Origin: Mesorhizobium huakuii
GTDB lineage: Bacteria; Pseudomonadota; Alphaproteobacteria; Rhizobiales; Rhizobiaceae
Assembly: GCF_014189455.1 (NCBI RefSeq)
Contig: NZ_CP050296.1
Location: 1,674,001-1,738,000 of the forward strand
Length of the DNA: 64,000 nucleotides
Reading direction: 5' to 3'
Positions within the stretch are counted from its first letter, which is position 1. Each line of letters opens with the position of its first letter. The notes beneath the pieces are model-generated. The model was not told the origin of the DNA. It did not search any database and worked only from the letters and a program-made list of their open reading frames with translations. Below, one piece after another: positions 1 through 7,974 of this stretch. The translations under genes were made by a program, and so were the position numbers.

Positions 1-612
1 CAGGTCAGCCATCCCGTCGAGGGCGGCGATGCCTGCCTCGACCTCGTCATCGAGGAAGGCCAATTGCGGGAACTGGCGCCGAAGGAGCAGCTGCGCTTTG
101 GCGGCGTCCTGGCGTTTCGTCGCCAGCGCCGGCGCATCGATCCGCGCGCGCAGGCACTGGTGGCGCTGCTGCGCCACAGCCTGCGCCGCAACGTTGCGGA
201 AACGCTGGAGGCCGAGACCCTGGCGCTGACACTGGTGCGGCGCTCGCTCGGCGAGCGTACCTCGCATGTCGCCGGGGCCAGCCCCGGACGGCAGAAGCTG
301 GTCGACCGCGCCAAGCTCGTCCTGGCGTCGGACCTGTCGCGGCGCTGGACGCTGGCCGAGATTGCCGCCGAGGTCGGCGTTTCACCGGTTTATCTGACGC
401 AGATGTTCCAGCAGGTCGAGGCCATGCCGCTCTATCGCTACCATCTGCGCCTGCGGCTGGCGCGCGCGCTCGACCTGCTCGGCCGCTACGACAATTTGAC
501 CACGCTCGGCATGGATCTCGGCTTCTCCAGCCACAGCCATTTCAGTGCGTCGTTCAGGCAGGTCTACGGACGCACGCCGGCGGAGTTCCAGCGCTCGATC
601 AAGCTGCGTTAG
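1..612 (+). CDS. AraC-family transcriptional regulator, 5' truncated by window edge
   Basis: The reading frame is open from base 1, so the true start lies outside the window. The last 90 or so residues form a typical AraC double helix-turn-helix: WTLAEIAAEVGVSPVYLTQMF is followed by a linker and the second helix pair around LGMDLGFSSHSHFSASFRQ, then the family's terminal YGRTPAEFQ signature. The visible N-terminal part has no recognisable effector domain, so the ligand is unknown. It should be a DNA-binding activator or repressor. The gene ends about 25 bp before the convergent phosphatase gene on the other strand, so it is probably not co-transcribed with anything to its right. Confidence 0.9.
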   Translation, partial: QVSHPVEGGDACLDLVIEEGQLRELAPKEQLRFGGVLAFRRQRRRIDPRAQALVALLRHSLRRNVAETLEAETLALTLVRRSLGERTSHVAGASPGRQKLVDRAKLVLASDLSRRWTLAEIAAEVGVSPVYLTQMFQQVEAMPLYRYHLRLRLARALDLLGRYDNLTTLGMDLGFSSHSHFSASFRQVYGRTPAEFQRSIKLR

Positions 613-637
613 TGCGGTTCAAGCAAGCGCAGCGATA

Positions 638-1426
638 TCAGCCGCGCAAAGCCGCCATGGCGGCCGCATGCAACTCCGGTGTTGCCGCCGCCAGCACATC
701 GCCGCCCTTTTCCGCCGGTCCGCCATCGAAGGTGGTGACGACGCCGCCGGCCTTCTCGATGATCGGGATCAGCGCCACGATATCGTAGGGCTTCAGGCCC
801 GGATCGGCGACGATGTCGACGCTTCCCGATGCGATCATGGCGAAGGCATAGCAATCGGCACCGTAGCGGGCGAGTTGAACCTGCTTCTCGAACGCGTCAT
901 AGCGGGTGCGTGCTTCGCCCTTGTACAGCGCCGGCGTCGTGGTGAACAGCGTGGCATCCGCCAGGCTGGTCGTCTTGCGGGTCGAAAGCCTGCGCGGGCC
1001 GCCCGGCCCCTCATAGTGCGAGCCCGAGGCGTTGGCGTAGAACAGTTCGCCGGTGAAGGGCTGCGCCATCATGCCGGCGACCGCGTCGCCGTCGACCGTC
1101 AGCCCGACCAGCGTCCCCCACACCGGCAGGCCGGAGATGAAGGCGCGCGTGCCGTCGATCGGATCGATCACCCAGACATGCCGGCTGGAGATGTTCTCGC
1201 TGCCGTGCTCCTCGCCGAGAATGCCATGGTCGGGATACTGCGCCGATATCAGCGCCCGGATGGCGCGTTCCGCCTCGCGGTCGGCTTCGGTGACCGGGTC
1301 GAAACTGCCCTTTTCCTTGTTGGCCACGGCACCCTGGGCGCGAAAGCGCGGCAAGGTCTCGGCCGCTGCCGCGTGCGCGATACGGCGCATGAAATCGATG
1401 CTGATATCCAACTGATTCTCCCGCAT
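638..1426 (-). CDS. Inositol-monophosphatase-family phosphatase, HisN-like (histidinol-phosphatase type)
   Basis: The protein has about 262 residues and the full metal-dependent sugar/inositol phosphatase signature: an acidic GEEHG site, the DPIDGT metal-binding motif followed by RAFISGLP, and a C-terminal LKPYDIVAL motif in the position of the usual WDxAA. The DGTRAFISGLP variant is characteristic of the HisN-type histidinol-phosphatases of alphaproteobacteria, so histidine biosynthesis is the likely role. Inositol-1-phosphatase remains possible. The ATG at 1426 (MRENQLDIS) is preferred over an upstream in-frame start because the conserved domain begins right after it. A suhB/MmgR-type sRNA lies just upstream on the opposite strand. 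Confidence 0.82.
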   Translation of the reverse strand: MRENQLDISIDFMRRIAHAAAAETLPRFRAQGAVANKEKGSFDPVTEADREAERAIRALISAQYPDHGILGEEHGSENISSRHVWVIDPIDGTRAFISGLPVWGTLVGLTVDGDAVAGMMAQPFTGELFYANASGSHYEGPGGPRRLSTRKTTSLADATLFTTTPALYKGEARTRYDAFEKQVQLARYGADCYAFAMIASGSVDIVADPGLKPYDIVALIPIIEKAGGVVTTFDGGPAEKGGDVLAAATPELHAAAMAALRG

Positions 1427-1581
1427 TGCCGAGTGCCCAACTGGGCTCTGCCGACACTTTCCCGCCAAAACAAGCCTGTTTATCGATTTATTCGTCGCGA
1501 CAGCTGTTGCCCAAATGTCACATGAATGTCATCGAAACGCAATTTCCACATCACTCTGAATTAAAAAAGCCTGAAGGTCGC

Positions 1582-1609
1582 TTGACATTTGTGCACCGCA
1601 CAATACCCT
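1582..1609 (+). promoter_or_regulatory. Predicted sigma-70 promoter of the suhB/MmgR-like sRNA
   Basis: A perfect TTGACA at 1582-1587 is followed after 16 bp by TACCCT at 1604-1609. This places transcription initiation near 1615-1617, at the foot of the first sRNA hairpin. Confidence 0.55.
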
Positions 1610-1615
1610 CAATCT

Positions 1616-1700
1616 CGGACAGGTTTTCCTGTCCATGCCCTCCTTGGGCGTTTCCTCCCTAGACTTCGACCGTATCGTGCAAACGATGCGGTCTTTTTTT
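1616..1700 (+). ncRNA. mmgR: suhB/MmgR-family (alpha-r8 type) trans-acting small RNA
   Basis: About 80 nt with three stem-loops readable directly. A perfect 7-bp hairpin (1617-1623 with 1628-1634, loop TTTT) is followed by a short GCCC/GGGC hairpin (1637-1649). Next comes an exposed pyrimidine-rich TTTCCTCCCT at 1650-1660, then an 11-bp terminator hairpin (1668-1678 with 1683-1693, one wobble) with seven T. This architecture and the anti-Shine-Dalgarno-like CCUCC single strand match the suhB RNA family of Rhizobiales, which includes Sinorhizobium MmgR, as I remember it. The neighbouring inositol-monophosphatase-family gene fits that family's name. In Sinorhizobium MmgR has been linked to polyhydroxybutyrate control; function here is inferred. 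Confidence 0.78.
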
Positions 1701-1781
1701 ACGCCGCGATTTCCAATGCATGTCGCCCAAAAGTGCTTAGCGGTTCTGGGGCGACGACATCCATGAAAACAAGACCCGATT

Positions 1782-2675
1782 TCACTCCGCCGCCAACGGC
1801 AGGTCGATGAAATGATGGTCGGGCATTGCCATCAGATCCGCTGAAAATCGCGTCAGATCGTCGGCCAGCGCGTCGAAGCCGGCGACCTTCTCGAATGTCC
1901 GTTCGTTCATGTAGAGCCCGCGATTGACCTCGATCTGCAGCGCATGCAGATGGCGCGCCGGGCGGCCGTAATGTTCGGTGATGAAGCCGCCGGCATAAGG
2001 CTTGTTGTGGGCGACAGTATAGCCCATCGCGGTCAGCAGGCCGATCGCCGTCTCGGTCAGGGCCGCCGTGGCGGAAATGCCGAAACGGTCGCCGATGATG
2101 AAGTCCGGCCGCAGGCCGCTGTCGCCGACACGAATGCTTGCCGGCATCGAATGGCAGTCGATCAGCACGGCAAAGCCGAAACGGGCATGGGTTCTGGTCA
2201 AAAGCCGCTTCAGCGTTTCGTGATAGGGCTTGTAGACGGCCTCGATGCGGGCAACGGCTTCGGAGAGCGGCAGGCGGCCGGAATAGATGTCGAGCCCCTC
2301 GCCCACCAGCTTGGGCACGGTGCCAAGTCCGCCCGCCACCCGCGCCGAGCGGATGTTGCAGAAGGACGGCACCGGCTCGGCGAACATGCGCGGATCGAGT
2401 TCCCAGGGCTCGCGGTTGACGTCGAGATAGGCGCGCGGAAAATTCGCCGCCAGCATCGGCGCGCCGAGCGCCACGGCGCCGCCGAACAGCTCATCGACAT
2501 AGCAATCCTCCGAGCGGCGGATGGCGTTGCGGTCGAGCCTCGCCATGGCGAGGAAGCGTTCCGGATAGTAGCGGCCGCTATGCGGCGAGTTGAACAGGAA
2601 GGGGACGCGCTGCTCGGCGCCCGATCGGATTTCGAAGGGTTGAACGACCGCAAAATCCTCGGCTGCCGTCTTCAA
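1782..2675 (-). CDS. N-formylglutamate amidohydrolase
   Basis: The protein carries the FNSPHSGRYYPERF, DCHSMP and TEHYGRP...LQIEVNRGLYM motifs of the N-formylglutamate amidohydrolase (HutG-type) family, which hydrolyses N-formyl-L-glutamate to formate and glutamate. The conserved histidines and glutamates are presumed zinc ligands. The start is uncertain. The frame is open up to an ATG at 2798, but the 40 extra residues look unlike the family, so the TTG at 2675 (MKTAAEDF) is proposed, giving about 297 residues. It lacks an obvious Shine-Dalgarno. The gene is divergent from cpdR. A second, distant family member lies at 55195-56013. Confidence 0.85.
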   Translation of the reverse strand: MKTAAEDFAVVQPFEIRSGAEQRVPFLFNSPHSGRYYPERFLAMARLDRNAIRRSEDCYVDELFGGAVALGAPMLAANFPRAYLDVNREPWELDPRMFAEPVPSFCNIRSARVAGGLGTVPKLVGEGLDIYSGRLPLSEAVARIEAVYKPYHETLKRLLTRTHARFGFAVLIDCHSMPASIRVGDSGLRPDFIIGDRFGISATAALTETAIGLLTAMGYTVAHNKPYAGGFITEHYGRPARHLHALQIEVNRGLYMNERTFEKVAGFDALADDLTRFSADLMAMPDHHFIDLPLAAE

Positions 2676-2886
2676 TTTGCACGAACCCGAAAACACCGAT
2701 GCATCATGGTATGAAAGTGCCACCTTGCTGGCCGCATGTCCAGCATTTCGCCATTCGCATCGCCTTGCCGAATGCGGATAATGCTTCGCCGCGTTCACTT
2801 GATGTTTACCGTCACCTCCTCATATACAGGATGGTTAACGGGCCTGCCCGACGGCAGTCTCGAGCGGGTGATTCGGACGGGATATC

Positions 2887-3249
2887 ATGGCACGCATTCT
2901 TCTGGCGGAAGACGACGACGATATGCGTCGTTTCCTCGTCAAGGCGCTGGAACGCGCCGGCTATCAAGTCAGCGATTTCGACAACGGCGCCAGCGCCTAT
3001 GAGCGGCTGCGCGAGGAGCCGTTCTCGCTGCTGTTGACCGACATCGTCATGCCGGAGATGGACGGCATCGAACTGGCGCGCCGCGCCACCGAGATCGATC
3101 CCGACCTCAAGGTCATGTTCATCACCGGTTTTGCCGCCGTTGCGCTGAACCCGGATTCCAAGGCGCCGAAAGACGCCAAGGTGCTGTCGAAGCCCTTCCA
3201 CCTGCGCGATCTCGTCAACGAGGTCGAGAAGATGCTGCACGCGGCCTGA
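2887..3249 (+). CDS. cpdR: Single-domain response regulator CpdR
   Basis: The gene encodes a 120-residue stand-alone receiver domain with no output domain. The acidic pocket is EDDDD at residues 8-12, the phospho-acceptor is Asp52 in LLTDIVMPEMDG, the switch Thr is in FITGFAA, and the conserved Lys is in LSKPFH. Length, sequence and position beside an N-formylglutamate amidohydrolase gene match CpdR of Rhizobiales. There CpdR controls polar localisation of ClpXP and cell-cycle proteolysis, and it is phosphorylated through the CckA-ChpT relay. The gene stands alone and is followed by tRNA-Val. Confidence 0.9.
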   Translation: MARILLAEDDDDMRRFLVKALERAGYQVSDFDNGASAYERLREEPFSLLLTDIVMPEMDGIELARRATEIDPDLKVMFITGFAAVALNPDSKAPKDAKVLSKPFHLRDLVNEVEKMLHAA

Positions 3250-3367
3250 GCCGCCCCTTCCGCTGAGGCATCGGCACCTGTTTGCCGGTGCGGCGAGACG
3301 ACGCCTTCTTTCCTTTTTCTCGCTATTGACGCGCCGGACCAAAAATGGTGTATGCGCGGCTTCGGAT

Positions 3368-3442
3368 GGGCGTGTAGCTCAGCGGGAGAGCACTGCATTG
3401 ACATTGCAGGGGTCACAGGTTCAATCCCTGTCACGCCCACCA
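3368..3442 (+). tRNA. tRNA-Val (anticodon GAC), island integration site
   Basis: A complete 75-nt cloverleaf including an encoded CCA end. The acceptor stem GGGCGTG (3368-3374) pairs with CACGCCC (3432-3438). The anticodon arm is CTGCA-ttGACat-TGCAG and the T-arm has the GGTTCAATCC core. The 3' two thirds are duplicated at 20326-20392, showing that an integrative element inserted here while keeping the tRNA intact. Confidence 0.96.
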
Positions 3443-3445
3443 TCC
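3379..3445 (+). repeat. attL: 67-bp direct repeat, left copy
   Basis: It runs from TCAGCGGGAG in the D-arm of tRNA-Val through the CCA end and three further bases (TCC). It is identical to 20326-20392, and sequence identity stops sharply at both edges. Confidence 0.95.
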
Positions 3446-3518
3446 GGTTTCTGGTAGCTTTTTCAATAACTTAGCTATCAAGAACAAAGTCCTTCGAAAG
3501 ACCCTTGAATTGGCTGCT

Positions 3519-3536
3519 GGTCACAAATTGGTCACA
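3519..3536 (+). promoter_or_regulatory. Candidate integrase arm-type site pair (GGTCACA x2)
   Basis: Two copies of GGTCACA start at 3519 and 3530, 11 bp apart. The same pair with the same 11-bp period occurs inside the right end (20197 and 20208), and the heptamer is also present in the att core (3411-3417). The position between att and the integrase start fits arm-type binding sites. Confidence 0.5.
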
Positions 3537-3550
3537 GCAAAGGGGTCGTC

Positions 3551-4554
3551 ATGGCCACAATTCGGAAGCACCGAGACAAATACCAAGTCCAGATTCGCAG
3601 GAAGGGCGTTGCCCCTTTGACCAAGACGTTCGGACTCCTGGCCGACGCTAAGGAATGGGCGAGGCATCAAGAGAGACTGGCAGACAGGGCAGAGCTTGGA
3701 CCCAACAGGAAGGAACTGGAGAGGATCACCCTTGCCCAACTTGTCCAACGCTATCTAGATGAGATCGTACCTGCCAAGAAGGGGGCTGCAATCGAGAGGA
3801 TCGTGCTTGAAGCATTCCTGCGGCACAAGATTTGCAATAAGCGCCTCTCGGAACTGACAACAGCCGATTTTGCGACCTATCGAGACGAACGGCTGAAAAC
3901 GATCACTGGCAAAACCCTGAAGCGCCAGATCGCTCCACTCAGCAACATGTTTGAAGTTGCAAGGATGGATTGGAATCTCCCCTCCGCCGCAACCCGCTTA
4001 CCGACCTCGCCTTGAAGGTGAAGGACAACAAGAGGGATAGGCGGCTGAGGGAAGGCGAATTCGAAAAGCTTTTGATCGCAGGACGAAAGACCCGAAACCG
4101 AATGTTGATCCCGATCGTCCGGTTGGCACTCGAAACGGCCATGAGACGGGGAGAGATTCTTGCTCTGCGGTTCCGTGACGTGGACATTGAACGATGTATG
4201 GCAACCATACAGGACTCAAAGAACGGCCATTCAAGAACCATCCCGCTTTCGTCGCTGGCCGTGGCCATCCTTGAGACAACCATTGCCGTGATGAACGAAA
4301 AGGGCAAAGCACAGAATGCACGTATCTTTCCGCTCACGCCTGTTGCGGTGCGTCTCGCATGGGACAAACTGACAAAACGGGCAATAATCGACGACCTGCA
4401 CTTCCACGACCTGCGGCACGAGGCGATCTCGCGGTTCTTCGAGAAAGGTCTAACCGTGCCGGAAGTGGCGTCTATTAGCGGTCACCGGGATATTCGAATG
4501 CTTCTGAGGTATGCCCACGCGGACAAGGCACAACTTGCGAAAAAACTCCAATAG
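3551..4554 (+). pseudogene. Tyrosine-recombinase integrase with a frameshift
   Basis: The two halves are in different frames. Residues 1-145 or so (3551-3985) hold the N-terminal arm-binding and core-binding regions. From about 3970 the other frame holds the catalytic domain, with the first catalytic Arg in LETAMRRGEILAL, the HDLRH box, and SGHRDIRMLLRYAHAD containing the second His and the nucleophile Tyr. The break lies in the C-run around 3979-3983: adding one C restores the continuous DWNLPLRRNPLTDLALK that related integrases show. All catalytic residues survive, so the defect is a single-base deletion, either a recent inactivation or a sequencing error. The gene borders attL and reads into the island. 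Confidence 0.85.
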
Positions 4555-4664
4555 CCGACGCTGTAAATAGACCCCCGCGCATAAAAAGCCTGCGAAAAGC
4601 AGGACACACCGGTTGTACATTCTTTGCCGATAAAATATCGCAATGGATTAAACCCGGTATCGCC

Positions 4665-5591
4665 ATGACCACCGCTATTACCTTCGACACATTGCTGGAT
4701 ACATCTCTTTCGGACGTGTCCAGTATCGAGGAGCTCAAGGCCGCCGTTAACAAACGGATGTTGAGCCTCGTCAACGACTACGAAGATGGACAATGGCGTT
4801 ATAGCCGCTTTCAGAGCTATCTATGGGACAATATCGCTCAGACCGCATTATCACAGAGAGAGCGGGACGCATTGGTTGGAAAAAGCCATACGACGCTTGT
4901 CGCATCAGCCAAAAACCTAAGACTGACGGACAACGATAAGGTCGGCCAAGGCAGTGAAATCGCCGAGGTGTTCCTGTACGGTATAATGAAAGATCATTTT
5001 GGAGCCCTCCCCGTCGTTCCAAAGATATTCTATAAACAGAACGCACAAGATAATGCGAAGGGTGCGGACAGCGTACATATAGTTATAAAAGACAATGAGT
5101 TTTCCCTGTGGTTCGGTGAAGCAAAATTTTATAACTCTCTTGCTGACAGTAGACTAGATAAGATAGTCTTGTCTGTCATTGAGTCACTCAGAACTGATAA
5201 ATTGAAGAAAGAAAACAGCATTGTCACAAACGTTTCTGATATATATCACCTAGATATCGACAACGACCTGCGGACTAAAATAATAGAGGCGATTCAGCCA
5301 AAAGAATCCATCGACACGTTAAAAAATAAAATAAACGTTCCGATCATGCTTCTATACGAATGTCAGTTGACGTCCACCGCCTCCATCTTTGACGACGCTT
5401 ATCGGGAATCGCTTATTGCAGATCAAAAGAACAGAGCAGAGTCATATTTTAAGAAGCAGATTTCAGCTTCTTCAGCCGTGTTTATGTACGAAGAGATCAA
5501 ATTTCACGTAATATTCTTCCCGGTTCCAAATAAAGAAAAAATCGTTAAATCATTCGTCAATGGCGTATCTTTCTTCAAGGCGCAGTCTTGA
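4665..5591 (+). CDS. hamA: HamA, DUF1837 nuclease subunit of Hachiman anti-phage system
   Basis: The 308-residue protein shows the DUF1837 pattern: GSEIAEVFLYG near residues 96-106, GADSVHI with Asp135, and LWFGEAKFYN with the Glu152-x-Lys154 pair of a PD-(D/E)xK-like nuclease. HamA is the effector of Hachiman and is held inactive in complex with the helicase HamB until damaged or phage DNA is sensed, after which it degrades DNA. Here it overlaps the helicase gene by one base (TGATG), the expected operon arrangement. Codon use is AT-rich and foreign. The ATG at 4665 has no strong Shine-Dalgarno. Assignment rests on the motif plus partner gene. Confidence 0.87.
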   Translation: MTTAITFDTLLDTSLSDVSSIEELKAAVNKRMLSLVNDYEDGQWRYSRFQSYLWDNIAQTALSQRERDALVGKSHTTLVASAKNLRLTDNDKVGQGSEIAEVFLYGIMKDHFGALPVVPKIFYKQNAQDNAKGADSVHIVIKDNEFSLWFGEAKFYNSLADSRLDKIVLSVIESLRTDKLKKENSIVTNVSDIYHLDIDNDLRTKIIEAIQPKESIDTLKNKINVPIMLLYECQLTSTASIFDDAYRESLIADQKNRAESYFKKQISASSAVFMYEEIKFHVIFFPVPNKEKIVKSFVNGVSFFKAQS

Positions 5592-7690
5592 TGGATACAT
5601 TTGAAATATGCCAAGAAATAAATCAACTGACTCTGTCAGGAAATCTGCCCGACGCTCGGGATAAACTAATCCTCCTGCTTGACGAGTTAAGCCAAGAGGA
5701 GACCCCATACCCAGATTTTCTGAATCATCTCATCCGAGAAGCCGGCCTCTATCCATATCTCCAGCTAGAAACGGCCTCCTGGCAGGAGAAATTCGTAACA
5801 GAGGCCTTCAAGGTCGACATTGGTCGCGCTTCGGCCACCCTTCATAGAGAACAATCCTACGTCCTTTCCCGTCTTTTAGAAGGGGCAGATATCGCAGTTA
5901 GTGCTCCGACTAGCTTTGGCAAAAGCTTTATAATAGACGCATTCATCGCCGCAAAGCGCCCGAAAAATGTGTTTATAATAGTTCCAACAATTGCGTTGAT
6001 GGACGAGACACGGCGGCGCATATTCAAAAAATTCTCCGATCAGTATAACATCGTTACCGCTACAGATATGGCTATCGAGGCATTTAACATTTTTATCTTC
6101 CCACAGGAACGAGCCTTCAGCTATATTGATAAGGTTGACTCCATAGACCTACTCGTAGTTGACGAATTTTATAAGGCTAGCGCTAAGCATGACAAGGAAC
6201 GGTCACCATCATTGCTGAAGGCTATATTGAAGCTGTCCAAAAAAGCTAGACAAAGGTACTTCCTAGCTCCAAACGTAAAATCAATCGATAAAAACGTATT
6301 TACCCAAGGTATGGAATTCATCGAACTTCTCGATTTTAACACAGTTTATCTGCGGAAATATGAATGGTTCAAAGATATCGGCGATGACGAGGAACTTAAG
6401 GGAGAAAAGCTGCTCGAAATTATCGGCCCTAGAGACGCGAAATCGTTGGTTTATGCCGGGTCGTATCCTCAGATCGACAAGGTCGCAACATTGATCATGA
6501 CCAGTATGAGCGTAGTTGATCGACCCGTTCTGAATCATTTTTCGAGATGGCTTGCCGAAAACTACGGCCCAAACTGGCAGTTAACCCATCTAGTTCGTAG
6601 AGGCGTTGGCATTCACAATGGACGAATGCATCGCTCTTTGAGTCAGCTCCAGATAAAGATCTTTGAGTCGGTGCATGGGTTCGACAGCATTATCTCGACT
6701 TCATCGATTATTGAGGGCGTCAACACCTCCGCCGAGAACGTAGTGATCTGGAGAAATCGGTTGGGGAATACGCGCCTCAACGACTTTACATATAGGAACA
6801 TAATAGGCAGAGGCGGAAGGATGTTTAGGCATTTCGTCGGGAACATATATCTTCTCGAATCACCCCCTAAGGAGGAAACCACTCAGCTAGAAATCCAATT
6901 CCCTGACGCTATCCTAGGTGATTTGGACGAAGTTGAGCACCGTGACCACCTCGATGACCGGCAGGTAGAGCACATCATCGCCTATAAGGACGCAATGTCG
7001 GAGATTTTAGGCGACGAAGAATTCGATAGAATTAGCAAGGGCAATCTTATCCAGAACAGTGACTCGGATTTTATACTCGAATTGGCGAGGAGCATGAAAA
7101 GAAGTCCGTCGGATTGGAATGGATTCGGTTTTCTGAATTCTGACGATCCGAACCAGTGGGAGCGAATGCTCTATAAGATCATTAATTTGAGTCCATCGGG
7201 ATGGGACATACAATTCTCGAAACTAGTGTCATTTATCAAGGTTTTATCCGACAACTGGAGGAGCGGGATACCGATACTCTTAGGTAGGCTCGACCAGGCA
7301 GGGATCGGTTTGGAACAATTTTTTCAACTTGAGCGAAACGTTACGTTCAAGATGTCAGCTTTACTCAGAGATGTGAACGAACTCCATAAGATAATAATCA
7401 ACCCCTCTGTCGACGTCTCTCCTTTTATATTCAAGCTGAGCCACGCTTTCTTACCAGGTGCGGTTTACCAATTAGAGGAGTATGGGCTGCCCCGCATGAT
7501 TTCTAGGAAGATAGACCGGGAAGGCCTTATAAAATTGTCAGATCCCTCTCTTGATATAAGAAATGCGATAGCTCAGTTTCAAGATATAGGGGTGGAAGGG
7601 GTGAATTCCCTGGCATCGCTCACGGCGTTCGATCGGTATATCGTGAAGTACTTCTTTGAGGGTATTACTCAGGATAGTGTCGCAGCCTAG
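5591..7690 (+). CDS. hamB: HamB, superfamily-2 helicase of Hachiman anti-phage system
   Basis: The protein has 699 residues and the SF2 motifs in order: motif I APTSFGKS (about 105-112), Ia IVPTIALMDETRR, motif II DEFYK (about 191-195, a DEFY variant of the DEAD/DEAH box), an HNGRM block near 342, motif V TSSIIEGVN (about 371-379) and motif VI IIGRGGRMFRH (about 404-414). The C-terminal 280 residues have no obvious domain, as is usual for HamB. It serves as the DNA-surveillance ATPase that releases the HamA nuclease. The ATG at 5591 overlaps the hamA stop. A TTG one codon earlier is a less likely start. No frameshift or missing motif was seen, so the system looks intact. Confidence 0.87.
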   Translation: MDTFEICQEINQLTLSGNLPDARDKLILLLDELSQEETPYPDFLNHLIREAGLYPYLQLETASWQEKFVTEAFKVDIGRASATLHREQSYVLSRLLEGADIAVSAPTSFGKSFIIDAFIAAKRPKNVFIIVPTIALMDETRRRIFKKFSDQYNIVTATDMAIEAFNIFIFPQERAFSYIDKVDSIDLLVVDEFYKASAKHDKERSPSLLKAILKLSKKARQRYFLAPNVKSIDKNVFTQGMEFIELLDFNTVYLRKYEWFKDIGDDEELKGEKLLEIIGPRDAKSLVYAGSYPQIDKVATLIMTSMSVVDRPVLNHFSRWLAENYGPNWQLTHLVRRGVGIHNGRMHRSLSQLQIKIFESVHGFDSIISTSSIIEGVNTSAENVVIWRNRLGNTRLNDFTYRNIIGRGGRMFRHFVGNIYLLESPPKEETTQLEIQFPDAILGDLDEVEHRDHLDDRQVEHIIAYKDAMSEILGDEEFDRISKGNLIQNSDSDFILELARSMKRSPSDWNGFGFLNSDDPNQWERMLYKIINLSPSGWDIQFSKLVSFIKVLSDNWRSGIPILLGRLDQAGIGLEQFFQLERNVTFKMSALLRDVNELHKIIINPSVDVSPFIFKLSHAFLPGAVYQLEEYGLPRMISRKIDREGLIKLSDPSLDIRNAIAQFQDIGVEGVNSLASLTAFDRYIVKYFFEGITQDSVAA

Positions 7691-7733
7691 ACCTTTCAAT
7701 GCTATCCTATGTCCGTTCCTGCGGTGCGGGTTG

Positions 7734-7974
7734 CTAGTGGCTCGGCCCTGCTTCGTCTTCGCTGTGAGGACGAACAAGATCGACATGGCTTGCGCCAAGC
7801 GCCTGGGCCAGTCGTTATAGTGTTGTGATGACGGTTGGGTTGCGCTTACCCCGCTCAAGGTCGCTGAGATACTGCTGAGAGAAACCAGAACGCTCTTCAA
7901 CGTCCTCTTGGGTTAGACCGCTTTCACGACGCAGCCGGCTAACCGCCTTAATGCACGGCGATAAGCTTTTGACG
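7734..7974 (-). pseudogene. XRE-family regulator, truncated by IS and interrupted by a stop codon
   Basis: Reading leftward from the IS boundary gives a clear Cro/C1-type helix-turn-helix: LRRESGLTQEDV, then RSGFSQQYLSDLERGKRNPTV. An in-frame TAA at 7815-7817 replaces what should be the Tyr of LYELAQALG. Beyond it the same frame continues with LAQALGASHVDLV and ends at a TAG (7734-7736). No start codon remains because the IS1380-type element abuts its first codons. It therefore carries two lesions and is a dead gene. It is convergent with hamB and may once have regulated it. Confidence 0.72.

Noticed and set aside
7538..7900. 120-codon minus-strand frame overlapping the hamB end
   Set aside because: It crosses the XRE remnant in the wrong frame; the HTH reads clearly in another frame with a nonsense codon.
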